This document shows, piece after piece, positions 1 to 8,821 of a stretch of 64,000 nucleotides of DNA. Source of the DNA: Bifidobacterium biavatii DSM 23969. GTDB lineage: Bacteria > Actinomycetota > Actinomycetes > Actinomycetales > Bifidobacteriaceae. The notes below the pieces were generated by a model that was not told where the DNA came from, searched no databases, and saw only the letters and a list, made by a program, of their open reading frames with translations. The DNA lies in assembly GCF_000741165.1 (NCBI RefSeq), contig NZ_JGYN01000005.1:1-64000 (forward strand), read 5' to 3'. The translations under genes were made by a program, and so were the position numbers. The number at the start of each line of letters is the position of its first letter. The stretch's first letter is position 1.

Positions 1-45
1 CCCCTCAGTCAGCCTACGGCTGACAGCTCCCCTGACAAGGGGAGC
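1..45. repeat. Short palindromic repeat (CCCCTCAGTCA family), upstream of purD
   Basis: An inner palindrome (GTCAGCC-tac-GGCTGAC) lies next to a second one (GCTCCCC-tgacaa-GGGGAGC). The same architecture recurs at 31875-31917 and 37074-37115, and as the ends of larger elements at 1458-1708, 23466-23705, 27205-27350 and 29623-29768. The element may be cut by the window edge. Confidence 0.8.
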
Positions 46-103
46 TTGGATATATGGAGATACGGGGAGCCCAGTATGTGTGAAGTTTGAAAGGACAGTA
101 ACA

Positions 104-1375
104 ATGGGACAGAAGGTTCTGGTCATCGGTTCCGGCGCCCGCGAGCATGCGATCGCGTCCGCGCTGCTGCGCGGCGGTTCCGTTAGCGAAGTCGCCGTGG
201 CCCCCGGCAATCCGGGCATGGCGCTCGACGAGGGCATCCGCGTCGTCTCGCTCGGCTCCTCCAATCAGGCCGCGCTCATCGACTTCGTGAAGGACAACGG
301 CTACGACTGGGTGTTCGTCGGCCCGGAGGTCCCGCTTATCGAGGGCATCGTCGACGCGTTCGCCAAGGCCGGCATCAAGGCGTTCGGCCCGTCCAAGGCC
401 GCCGCGCAGATCGAAGGCTCCAAGGACTTCGCCAAGCGGCTCATGGCCCGCCACAACATCCCGACCGCCAAGTACGAGACGTTCGACGAGCTCGAACCGG
501 CCGTCGCGTACGTGCGCGAGCACGGCGCGCCGATCGTCGTCAAGGCCGACGGTCTGGCCGCCGGCAAGGGCGTGACCGTCGCGATGGACGTCGAGACCGC
601 AATCAAGGCTCTCGACGACATCTTCGTCGACCACCGTTTCGGCAACGCGGGCGCGAAGGTCGTCATCGAGGACTTCCTCGAGGGTCAGGAGTTCTCGCTC
701 ATGAGCTTCGTGAACGGCACCGAGTTCTGGCCGATGCCGATCTCGCAGGATCACAAGCGCGCGTACGACAACGACGAGGGCCCGAACACGGGCGGCATGG
801 GCGCGTACAGCCCGGTCCCGCAGATCCCGCAGTCCGTGGTCGACACCGCGATCGAGACGATCGTGCGTCCGACCGTCGAGGCGATGGCCGCCGAAGGCAC
901 GCCGTTCACCGGCATCCTGTATGCGGGCCTGATCGCCACCGCCGACGGTCCGAAGGTCATCGAGTTCAACGCGCGCTTCGGCGACCCGGAAACCGAGGTC
1001 GTGCTGCCGCGCCTCACGTCCGATCTGGGCGCGGGCATCAACGCGATTCTCAACGGCGAAACCCCGACGTTCGAGTGGAAGCAGGACGGTGCGACGCTCG
1101 GCGTGGTGCTCGCCTCCAAGGGCTATCCGACGCACGTGATCAAGGGCGCCCCGATTCCCGAGATCACCGTCGACGCCGACTCGCACGTCTACTATGCGGG
1201 CGTTGCCTCCGACGCGACCCACGGCCTCGTCGCCAACTCCGGCCGCGTGCTGTTCGTCGAAACCTCCGCCGAGTCCATCAAGGCCGCGCAGGACAAGGTC
1301 TACGCGATCCTCGACAACCTCGACACCACGGGCATGTTCTACCGCCACGACATCGGCGCCAAAGCGCTGCAGTAA
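104..1375 (+). CDS. purD: Phosphoribosylamine--glycine ligase (GAR synthetase)
   Basis: This 423-residue enzyme joins glycine to 5-phosphoribosylamine with ATP in the second step of de novo purine synthesis. The N-terminus VLVIGSGAREHA is the classic PurD start. The ATP-grasp region follows with VKADGLAAGKGV (about residues 145-156), then GPNTGGMGAYSPVP and the metal-binding EFNARFGDPE. Length matches the family (about 420-430). The ATG at 104 is chosen over an in-frame GTG at 80 because AAAGGA sits 9-10 bases before it. The neighbouring genes are not purine genes, and a strong hairpin follows, so it is probably transcribed alone or ends an operon that begins upstream of the window. Confidence 0.97.
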   Translation: MGQKVLVIGSGAREHAIASALLRGGSVSEVAVAPGNPGMALDEGIRVVSLGSSNQAALIDFVKDNGYDWVFVGPEVPLIEGIVDAFAKAGIKAFGPSKAAAQIEGSKDFAKRLMARHNIPTAKYETFDELEPAVAYVREHGAPIVVKADGLAAGKGVTVAMDVETAIKALDDIFVDHRFGNAGAKVVIEDFLEGQEFSLMSFVNGTEFWPMPISQDHKRAYDNDEGPNTGGMGAYSPVPQIPQSVVDTAIETIVRPTVEAMAAEGTPFTGILYAGLIATADGPKVIEFNARFGDPETEVVLPRLTSDLGAGINAILNGETPTFEWKQDGATLGVVLASKGYPTHVIKGAPIPEITVDADSHVYYAGVASDATHGLVANSGRVLFVETSAESIKAAQDKVYAILDNLDTTGMFYRHDIGAKALQ

Positions 1376-1393
1376 TGGCGTCTGACGATGTAT

Positions 1394-1428
1394 GAAGAGA
1401 GGCTCCCCACTTTGGGGAGCCTCTCTTC
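1394..1428. terminator. Transcription terminator after purD
   Basis: Perfect 16-bp inverted repeat GAAGAGAGGCTCCCCA with its complement across a 3-base loop, 18 bases after the purD stop. The T run is poor, so termination is inferred from stem strength and position. Confidence 0.75.
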
Positions 1429-1457
1429 ATATCGCCTTAGTATCGGAATCACGCTGT

Positions 1458-1708
1458 GCGCGATGCTGTGCCAGTTGGCGGCGCTAACGCGCCACGACGC
1501 TCCCCCAGTCAGCCTGCGGCTGACAGCCCCCTCAGCCGAGGGGGCCGAGGCTGCCGCCAGCTACAAAGGATTTCCGAATTATAAACCTCAGTAATCAGAA
1601 TCGCTTTGGAGGCCTTGCAGGCCCCCCTCGGCTGAGGGGGGCTCCCGGCGTAGCCGGGTGGGGGAGCGTCTGCGGCCGAAGGCCGCTAAACAACACGGCA
1701 TCGCGCGC
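1458..1708. repeat. MITE-like palindromic element, long form (copy 1)
   Basis: A 250-bp element fills most of the purD / LTA-synthase-like gap. Its outer ends are inverted (GCGATGCTGTG... and ...CACGGCATCGC), each followed inward by a small GGCGGC or GCGGCC hairpin and then GACGCTCCCCCA. Inside lie two more stem-loops ending in CCGAGG and GGCCTTGCAGGCC. The copy at 23466-23705 has the same order in the opposite orientation. No gene is seen in 1376-1729. Confidence 0.7.
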
Positions 1709-1729
1709 AGCACGATTCCGTTACGCCCG

Positions 1730-3949
1730 CTATGGCAGATCCATGAAGCCGGAGTCCTTGAGGTAGTTCTTGCCGGCGGTGATGTCGTACTGGATGAGCT
1801 TGTAGTCGGCGAGCAGCTGCTTCGTTTCGTCGTCGAAGTCGCTTTCCGCCATCGGGTTGCCGTCGGAGTCCAGATAGATGTTCTGGCCTTCCGGAATGCG
1901 GTCCCAGCCCTGGATCGTGTTCACCACGGGCGGCTCCATCGCGGAGATCTTCTCGTGCATTTCGGTCAGGAACGCAAGGTACGGCGACACCTTCGCGTCC
2001 ATGTGCTCGGCCGCCTGCGCAACGAAGAAGTTCGGCGACGAATACGCCGAATTGTCGATCTTCTCCCCCTGCGACGAGCCGGACGCCTTGTTCGACCAGA
2101 TGAAGTAGTCGGTCAGGTGCAGCGCGAGCGAATTGTTCGTGTCCGCGCTGGCCGTCTCGTAGATGCCGGGCAGGTGATCGCCGTAGAAGACGACCGTGAC
2201 CGGCTTGTCGAGCTTGTCGAGTTCCTCAAGGAACGCCGCAGTCGCCTCATCGGTCAGGCTTGCACCCTTCTGGTACGTTTCGATCGACTTCGTCTCGTCC
2301 TTTTCGAGCGGCTGCGACGGGTCGGTCGATTCGGCGGTGAAGTCGTTGTCCTTGTACCAGTCGTTGTACGGCATGTGGTTCTGCATCGTGATGATCTGGA
2401 TGAACTGGTTGTCGTCCGTCTTCGCGATCTCCTCGAGCGCGCTCTTGTACGTCGCCTCGTCGGACACGTACGGCGATTCGTCGATCTTGTCCTGGTATTT
2501 GATGATGTCGTTGCCTTCGCCGTCGCCGGTGAGCGTGTAGAAGTGCGAGAAGCCGAACTTCACGTAGTTCGTGGCGCGCGAGTACATGGACGACTCGTAC
2601 GGGTGGAACGCCTCGGAGAACTTGGCCGCACCCCACATCTGGTTGATGGTCGGCACCCAGTGTTCGCTCGGCACGAGCTGCTGGTACGGGCTGGACAGCG
2701 ACGAGTCGAAGTTGGCCATGCTCATGCCGGTCAGGCCCATGTATTCAAGGTTCGCGGTGCCGCCGCCGTAGCCGGACGAGAGCATCAGGCCGGACGTGGT
2801 GCCACTCTTGATCTTGCGGATGTTCGGCATGGAGTCCTTGTTGACCTTGAGTCCGGGCACGCGCGACGGGTCGGAGAACGATTCGCTGAGCACGTAGATG
2901 ACGGTCGAGTCGGTCATGTTCGCGGAGCGCGACTCGTTGATCGTCGTCGCTTCCTTCGCGTACTTGGCGGCGAGTTTCTTCATCGTCGCTTCGCTGTAGT
3001 CCGAGGGCTTTTCCATAATGCGCGGGTTGAGCTGGCGCGTGAACGAGACAAGCGGGCCGTTGCGCTGCGCGTCGTATACGGAATCCCACATGCTCGGCTT
3101 GTCGCCCATCACCGTGGCGAACGTTTTCGCCCACGATCCGACGGTGCTCACCTGCATCGAATACAGCGTGAAGAACATGCCAGGCAACAGGATCAGCAGC
3201 AGTCGCACGGTCACGTTCATACCGACGTTGTCGAAGCGCAGCAGACGGCCGGAGCGTCCGTCCATGCGGTACAGCAGGAAGCAGACGATCAGCACGCCGA
3301 CGAACACGGCGCACGCGCCGATGATCGTCCAGTGCGCCCCCGGCGGCATGAAGCTCAGCAGGTTGCTTTTGTCGGCCTTGAGGAAGTTCAGGTCGCTCGG
3401 CAGCACGGCCTCGTAGCGGATCTGCACCTTGAAATGCTCGATCACGGCCACGATGATCGCGGCCGCCAGGAACACCGGCGTGGCGATCCAGAACCGGTTG
3501 GTGAGCATGAGCAGGATCAGGTAGATCAGGCCGAGCAGAAGCACGTTGAGGACGAGCACGAAGTTGCCGTCCGTCCACATTTTCGTCACGAATCCCCAGC
3601 CGACGGTTGGGCTGGACAGTTTGACGCGCGTGCTTTTCAGTGACACGCCCCACTGCAGCGTGGCCACGGCCGCGAGGTCGAACAGGATAAAGAGGAACGC
3701 GTACAGCCAGCCGGGGAACGGCCTGCCGCTGAATCGTTTGAACCAGCGCCGGCCGCGGCGTTCGTCCGTGTCCTCCTTGCGCGCGATGTCAAGGATCTCG
3801 ATGTCGTCGTCGGCCGCCGTCGCGTTCGCTGACGTCGCGCCGACAGTACCGGCCACCGACGCAGCGTGCGGAGCCTGCGCGGCCTGCGACGCGGACTGTG
3901 ATCGGGCCGTGTCCCGAGTCGTCATATCATGTGTTGTCTCTTCGCTCAT
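1730..3949 (-). CDS. LTA-synthase-family membrane sulfatase (phosphoglycerol transferase)
   Basis: This 739-residue membrane enzyme resembles the LtaS/MdoB family, which transfers glycerol phosphate from phosphatidylglycerol onto an envelope polymer. A cytoplasmic Ala/Thr-rich tail of about 80 residues precedes five hydrophobic segments (roughly 85-285). The extracellular sulfatase domain starts at VIYVLSESFSDPSRV. GYGGGTANLEYMGLTG carries the expected catalytic Thr, and VVFYGDHLPG is a metal-binding Asp-His pair. It is longer than LtaS (about 650) because of the N-terminal tail. ATG 3949 is chosen; a GTG lies three codons upstream. It is divergent from the esterase gene at 4165. The C-terminus is closely similar to the partial gene at the right end of the window. 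The exact acceptor polymer is unknown. Confidence 0.88.
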   Translation of the reverse strand: MSEETTHDMTTRDTARSQSASQAAQAPHAASVAGTVGATSANATAADDDIEILDIARKEDTDERRGRRWFKRFSGRPFPGWLYAFLFILFDLAAVATLQWGVSLKSTRVKLSSPTVGWGFVTKMWTDGNFVLVLNVLLLGLIYLILLMLTNRFWIATPVFLAAAIIVAVIEHFKVQIRYEAVLPSDLNFLKADKSNLLSFMPPGAHWTIIGACAVFVGVLIVCFLLYRMDGRSGRLLRFDNVGMNVTVRLLLILLPGMFFTLYSMQVSTVGSWAKTFATVMGDKPSMWDSVYDAQRNGPLVSFTRQLNPRIMEKPSDYSEATMKKLAAKYAKEATTINESRSANMTDSTVIYVLSESFSDPSRVPGLKVNKDSMPNIRKIKSGTTSGLMLSSGYGGGTANLEYMGLTGMSMANFDSSLSSPYQQLVPSEHWVPTINQMWGAAKFSEAFHPYESSMYSRATNYVKFGFSHFYTLTGDGEGNDIIKYQDKIDESPYVSDEATYKSALEEIAKTDDNQFIQIITMQNHMPYNDWYKDNDFTAESTDPSQPLEKDETKSIETYQKGASLTDEATAAFLEELDKLDKPVTVVFYGDHLPGIYETASADTNNSLALHLTDYFIWSNKASGSSQGEKIDNSAYSSPNFFVAQAAEHMDAKVSPYLAFLTEMHEKISAMEPPVVNTIQGWDRIPEGQNIYLDSDGNPMAESDFDDETKQLLADYKLIQYDITAGKNYLKDSGFMDLP

Positions 3950-4164
3950 AACCTGCACTTCACGTTTGGTTCACTGGGCATAATGGTCACCATTGTCCGC
4001 GTCGTTCCTGACAACGGCCGCACCTCGCCCCATATATTCACGATTGCTTCTCGCTTGCCACCATACCGGATTGAGCTGGGAGGGAAATCATTCCCGCGGC
4101 GGATGCACCCCGCCGAATACGGCTCCTATGATGCCGCGTTTGGTAGCGATAAGGGAGGATGCTC

Positions 4165-5553
4165 ATGCAAGTGTGGTCGTCGTGGCTGCAGTCGCTGATG
4201 CGCGTGCGCATCGTGTCCGGACCATTTCATGACGGCGTGCTGCTGGTCGCCGCGGCTGGATTGCTGATATTGGCGGCGTGGCAGCTGGCGTGCTTCGATC
4301 GCGTGCGTCTGCTGTGGCAGCTGTTGGCCGGCGTTGCGACCGGAGCGGCCGGATTGCTGGCCGCGTGGCTGATTTCCGACGTGATCATGGTGTTCGGCGT
4401 ATCGCTCGGCTGGGCGGTGATCGGCTGGGCCGCGGCAGGATTCGCCGCATTGGGGTTCGTGATCGCGACGGCCGTGCAGGCTCGCGCGTTGCGCCGCGTC
4501 ATCGCGATCGTCATGATTCCGGTCATGCTGGTCGCCGCGGCCGTGCAGGTCGACACGGTGTTCGGCGAATATCAGACGATCGGATCGCTGGTCGGCTGGT
4601 CGCCGTACCAATCCGTCAGTCAGGCCGGCATCGCCCGTCCGACGATGACGGTCGATCAGTGGAAGCGGCGTGCGGCCGACGGCGACTTGCCGAACATGCC
4701 GTCGACGGGCCGTCTGTTCTCCGAACGCATCGCCAACACGGCGTCCAGGTTCCGTGCGCGTCCGGCCATGGTCTGGCTGCCGCCGGCGGCGCTGAGCGAC
4801 ACGCCGCCGAAACTGCCGGTGCTCATCCTGCTCGCCGGGCAGCCGGGCAGCCCGGGCCGCGCCATGCAGGCCAGCGGCATCACCGCGCTGCTCAACGACT
4901 ATGCCGCGGCGCACGACGGCCTCGCGCCGATCGTCGTCTCGCCCGACCAGAACGGCGGCGACACGATCAACAGCCTGTGCGCGGACACGGCAAAGTTCGG
5001 CAAGGCGGAAACCTACCTGACCAAAGACGTGCCGAACTGGATCGCCGCGCATCTGCCGGCCGACGACGCGGGCGCAAAGTGGGCCATCTCAGGCTTCTCG
5101 CAGGGCGGCACCTGCTCGACGCAGCTTGCGCCGCGCCACGCCGACCTGTTCGGCACGATGATCGCGGTGGACGGCGAGATCGCGCCCACGTCCGGCAGCG
5201 TGGACAACATGGTCGCCTCGTATTTCGGCGGCGACCGGAAAGCCTACGAGGCGCAGGTGCCGGTGAACGCGCTCGCCGCACACGCACCGTCTGACCAGGC
5301 GGCCGTATTGGCGGCCGGTGAGAACGACACCGTGTCCGTAGACAACGTGAAGACGATCGGCGCCGCCGCGCGCAAGGCCGGCTGGGATGTGACCGAACTG
5401 GAGGCGCCTGGCACCGGGCACGACTGGCATGCGGTGCACGCCGTGCTGGAGGCCGCGCTGCCTTGGTGGTGCGCGCGCGTCGGCCTGGGCAGCTCCAGCA
5501 CAACGACGAATAAGACGTGGAAGGATTACGACAAATTGGAGGTGCTGCAATGA
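4165..5553 (+). CDS. Membrane-anchored alpha/beta-hydrolase (putative esterase)
   Basis: 462 residues. Three to four hydrophobic segments (about residues 15-130) precede an extracytoplasmic alpha/beta-hydrolase domain of the EstD/antigen-85-like type. ISGFSQGGTC holds the nucleophile elbow Ser, and TGHDWHAV near the C-terminus supplies the probable catalytic His; KLPVLILLAGQPGSPGR is the oxyanion-hole strand region. ATG 4165 is chosen over 4159 because GGAGG ends 6 bases before it. The stop overlaps the next ATG (ATGA), so it is co-translated with the LPG-synthase-like gene. Substrate is unknown; an envelope lipid or acyl-ester substrate is a guess from the neighbours. Confidence 0.82.
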   Translation: MQVWSSWLQSLMRVRIVSGPFHDGVLLVAAAGLLILAAWQLACFDRVRLLWQLLAGVATGAAGLLAAWLISDVIMVFGVSLGWAVIGWAAAGFAALGFVIATAVQARALRRVIAIVMIPVMLVAAAVQVDTVFGEYQTIGSLVGWSPYQSVSQAGIARPTMTVDQWKRRAADGDLPNMPSTGRLFSERIANTASRFRARPAMVWLPPAALSDTPPKLPVLILLAGQPGSPGRAMQASGITALLNDYAAAHDGLAPIVVSPDQNGGDTINSLCADTAKFGKAETYLTKDVPNWIAAHLPADDAGAKWAISGFSQGGTCSTQLAPRHADLFGTMIAVDGEIAPTSGSVDNMVASYFGGDRKAYEAQVPVNALAAHAPSDQAAVLAAGENDTVSVDNVKTIGAAARKAGWDVTELEAPGTGHDWHAVHAVLEAALPWWCARVGLGSSSTTTNKTWKDYDKLEVLQ

Positions 5554-8330
5554 GCGTTGCGAACAACGCCGCAGAGGGTAAGACAAACAACGCCGCAGAA
5601 AGTGCCACGACAGCAGACTCGCCAAGTGCCGCAACGCACGGCAACGGCGACGGCCACGGCACACGCAACACCACAGTCGTACGGTCCGCTGCGGCCGGCC
5701 ATCAAGGCGGCAACGGACACAAACCCGCACGTCGCAACGCGTCATCGCCCGCCGCCCAGGCATGGGCGCCGCTGGCAAACGACGTGCGCGGCTGGATCGG
5801 CGCACATCCGTTCGCGGTGGGATTCGTCGCCGCATTCGTCGTGCTGAACGTCGCGGCGTGGATCGGCGCGGCGCTCGCCGGGCAATCGTTCCCGCTGCGC
5901 GGCTTGGGCACGTCGCTGGACGAGTTCAGCCTGCCGAAGCTGATCGTCTCCCTGTTCCTCGCCCGCGGCGTGCTGCAGCTGGTCATGGACGCGGTGCTGC
6001 TGCTGGTCATGGTCTCGACCGCCGAACCGCTGCTTGGCCGCGGCCGTCTGTCCGTGATCGGCGTCGCGTCGACGCTGATCGGCACGGTCGTCGGCCTGTT
6101 CCTGTGTGCGGGGCTCGCCGCGCTGCTACAGGGCACCGCGATCGTCGGCCGCGTCCGGTTCACGCTCAGCCCGCTCACGCTGGGCGTCGGCGCGCTCATT
6201 GCGGCGAGCGCGTTCAGCCGTCCGTTGTGGCGGCGTCGCATCCGGCTGATCGGCTATGCGGCGATCGCGGCCGGACTGCTGTTCCGCGGCAATCCGGGCG
6301 ACTACTGCCTGCTCGTCGCCGCGCTCACCGGACATGTACTCGGCGACCTGCTGGCCCGCCGTGCGGCCAGGACCACGGTCGGAAGCGCGTCCGCCCGCGC
6401 CGCGCAGCATCATGCCGATCCGCTGCACTGGCAGATGGGCACGTCGTTCGAAGCGCGGCGCATGTTCGCCGCGGCCGCGCTGATTCTGGCGCTCGGCCCG
6501 ATGCTGACGATCACGTCGCCCACGCATGTCGGCCCGCTGAGTTCGCTCGGCCTGATGCTCAGCCCGGTCGATCCGGACGACGCGAAGCTGGCCGCCTGCC
6601 TGTCGGGTGCGTCGCACGCCGACTGCTTCTTCCAGTTTGATCTGCTGCGCACGTCGATGCCGGGCGCGATCGCGCGTTCGCTGCTGCCGACCGCGGTGAT
6701 GGCGATCATGGCGTGGGGCCTGTATCGTGGCCGTCGTCTGGCCGCGTGGGCGACGGCGGCGTATTCCGCGTTCGTCGCACTGCTGGCCGTGGCCTATTAC
6801 TTTGTGGTGCCGCTCGCGTTCGCCGGGGACGGATTCCGTACTTTGGTGTGGCATGGCGCGGTGGTCGCGTGCGCGGCGAACGCGCTGCTGCCCGCGCTGT
6901 TCGCCGTGGCGACGGTCGTGTCGCTCGGCCATTTTCCTATCCGCACCGACGTTCGGCTGATGCGTCGCGGCTGCGCGGCGATCGTTGCGTCGTTCGTGGC
7001 GTGCGCGGCCATATATCTCGGGTTTGGCCTGCTGCGTCCGCATGATTTCCGTCCGGCCGCCACGATCGGCGATCTGATGGCCGAGCTGCCGGGCCGGTTC
7101 ATTCCGATCGGCTTCCTGAGCCGCACGAAACTGCGGTTCATGCCGTTGACGCCGGTCGCGTCGGCCGTCTATCAGGGCGTGGGACTCGTGTTCTGGCTGG
7201 TGGTATTGGTCGTGTGCGTACGGTGGATGCGCGACATTCTCGTGACGGACGATCATGCGCGCGCCGACGCCGGCCGTCTGGTCGAACGCGACGGCGAGTC
7301 GATGAGCTTCATGACCACGTGGGAGGGCAACCGGTACTGGACGTCGCCGACCGGCCGTTCGGCGGTGGCGTATCGGGTGATCGGCGGCATCGCGCTCACC
7401 TGCACCGGACCGTTCGGCGATCGCGGCGAATGGATGACCGACCTGCGCGAGTTCGCGCGGTTCTGCGCCGCGCACTCGTGGTCGCCCGCGTTCTACGCGG
7501 TGCATCGTGCGCAACGCGACGCGCTTGTGGCGAGCGGCTGGTATGCGCTGGAGGTCGGCGGCGAAATGGTCGTCGATCCGCGCACGTGGAAGACCACCGG
7601 CAAGAAATGGCAGGACATCCGCACGGCGATCAACAAGGCGAAGCGCGACGGCATCACCGACGTGCTCACCACGTTCGCCAACGCGGACGCGGACGTGCGC
7701 GAACAGATTGAGGAGATTTCCGAACAGTGGGCCGGCGAGAAGGCCCTGCCGGAAATGAAGTTCACGCTCGGCGGCGTGGAGGAGCTGCGCGACCCGCGTG
7801 TGCGCATCCTGTACGCGGTCGACGCGGACGGGCTCGTGCTCGGCGTGACCAGCTGGCTGCCGACGTGGCGCGACGCGCGTATCGTCGGCTGGACGCTTGA
7901 TTTCATGCGGCATCGCACCGACTCGCCGAACGGCATCATGGAGTTCCTGATCGCGCGCATGGCCGAACGGCTGCGCGACGAGGGGCTTGCCGACCCGGCC
8001 TCGGCGGCCGAGTTCATGAGCCTGTCGGCCGCGCCGCTGGCCGGCATGAACCCCGACCGGGACAACGTCGACGCCGACGGGCGCGCCGACACCGGCACGG
8101 CGATGCTCCAGCATGCGCTGCAGATCGTGGCCGACTGGATGGAGCCGGCGTATGGCTTCCACTCGCTGTTCAACTTCAAGCGCAAGTTCCAGCCGAGCGA
8201 GGAGCCCGTGTACGTGTGTTATCCGGATCCGGCCGTTCTGCCGCAGCTGGGTCTCGCGGTCATGCGCGCCTACGTGCCGTCCGTCAGCGCCAAGCAGGCC
8301 CTCGCCATGCTGCGCACGCTCCAGCGGTAG
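5550..8330 (+). CDS. Large membrane protein with DUF2156 (LPG-synthase C-terminal) domain
   Basis: 926 residues. A hydrophilic Ala/Thr/His-rich N-terminus of about 75 residues is followed by many hydrophobic segments to about residue 570, the early part resembling a rhomboid-like bundle (LVMDAVLLLVMVSTAEPLLG). The cytoplasmic C-terminal third matches the MprF/DUF2156 GNAT-like fold: SFMTTWEGNRYWTSPTG, FARFCAAHSWSPAFYAV, KKWQDIRTAINKAKRDGI and FNFKRKFQPSEEPVYVCY. In MprF this domain moves an aminoacyl group from tRNA onto phosphatidylglycerol, and the membrane part flips the product. Start 5550 has GGAGG seven bases upstream and overlaps the esterase stop. Aminoacyl specificity cannot be read from sequence. 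Confidence 0.85.
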   Translation: MSVANNAAEGKTNNAAESATTADSPSAATHGNGDGHGTRNTTVVRSAAAGHQGGNGHKPARRNASSPAAQAWAPLANDVRGWIGAHPFAVGFVAAFVVLNVAAWIGAALAGQSFPLRGLGTSLDEFSLPKLIVSLFLARGVLQLVMDAVLLLVMVSTAEPLLGRGRLSVIGVASTLIGTVVGLFLCAGLAALLQGTAIVGRVRFTLSPLTLGVGALIAASAFSRPLWRRRIRLIGYAAIAAGLLFRGNPGDYCLLVAALTGHVLGDLLARRAARTTVGSASARAAQHHADPLHWQMGTSFEARRMFAAAALILALGPMLTITSPTHVGPLSSLGLMLSPVDPDDAKLAACLSGASHADCFFQFDLLRTSMPGAIARSLLPTAVMAIMAWGLYRGRRLAAWATAAYSAFVALLAVAYYFVVPLAFAGDGFRTLVWHGAVVACAANALLPALFAVATVVSLGHFPIRTDVRLMRRGCAAIVASFVACAAIYLGFGLLRPHDFRPAATIGDLMAELPGRFIPIGFLSRTKLRFMPLTPVASAVYQGVGLVFWLVVLVVCVRWMRDILVTDDHARADAGRLVERDGESMSFMTTWEGNRYWTSPTGRSAVAYRVIGGIALTCTGPFGDRGEWMTDLREFARFCAAHSWSPAFYAVHRAQRDALVASGWYALEVGGEMVVDPRTWKTTGKKWQDIRTAINKAKRDGITDVLTTFANADADVREQIEEISEQWAGEKALPEMKFTLGGVEELRDPRVRILYAVDADGLVLGVTSWLPTWRDARIVGWTLDFMRHRTDSPNGIMEFLIARMAERLRDEGLADPASAAEFMSLSAAPLAGMNPDRDNVDADGRADTGTAMLQHALQIVADWMEPAYGFHSLFNFKRKFQPSEEPVYVCYPDPAVLPQLGLAVMRAYVPSVSAKQALAMLRTLQR

Positions 8331-8821
8331 TCAGTCGGCACATTCGTGGGCATATCCGGTACGGCAACCGTGGTCGTGGGCATAGACGGTACAGTAAGAG
8401 CGGAATTTCAGCTCTTGGTGTACCGTCTATGCCCACATGCAGCCAAATGAACGGTCTATGCCCACAGTTTGACTGCCGAAATGACCCGCCTATGCCCACA
8501 CACGGGTTGTCGCAGTTTGTCCAACACTCAAAACACCAGTTCATCCCATATCAAATGACCCGCCTATGCCCACACCGCCTCCCGACGACGCTTCGCAACG
8601 GACCAGATACGTCCGGACATGATGGTTGTCACCACGTCATGACCTGCGCCGACACCGAGCACGGTACCGCGTATTACGGAGATGTTGGGCGTATTCGGCG
8701 GGGTCGGCGATCGTGCGGGCGTGGCATACGTTAGGATGGCGCTTTTGGGACGGCGTTCGGCGCGCGTGACATGCGTGATGTGCGCAGCTGCGGGCGCCGA
8801 AGAGGGAAAGGACGTAACGGT
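8331..8821. other. Intergenic region with six copies of a GTGGGCATA motif
   Basis: No gene is seen. Motif copies lie at 8346-8361 and 8376-8392 (forward) and at 8420-8436, 8450-8465, about 8480-8499 and 8554-8573 (inverted). The 8376/8420 pair makes a 17-bp perfect stem (GTGGGCATAGACGGTAC) around an inner hairpin AAGAGC...GCTCTT. The remaining 8574-8821 is unremarkable apart from the ribosome-binding site for the next gene. Confidence 0.75.

Noticed and set aside
1658-3643. Very long open frame opposite the LTA-synthase-like gene
   Set aside because: It is Arg/Val/His-rich antisense translation of a gene with clear family motifs; high GC makes stops rare on the other strand. The same applies to long frames opposite purD, 6126-8162, 8564-10210, 11047-12468, 24788-26767 and 51037-53034.
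8376-8436. Ordinary terminator for the LPG-synthase-like gene
   Set aside because: The hairpin has no T run and its stem recurs at 41276-41336 as part of a dispersed motif family, so it is reported as a repeat.
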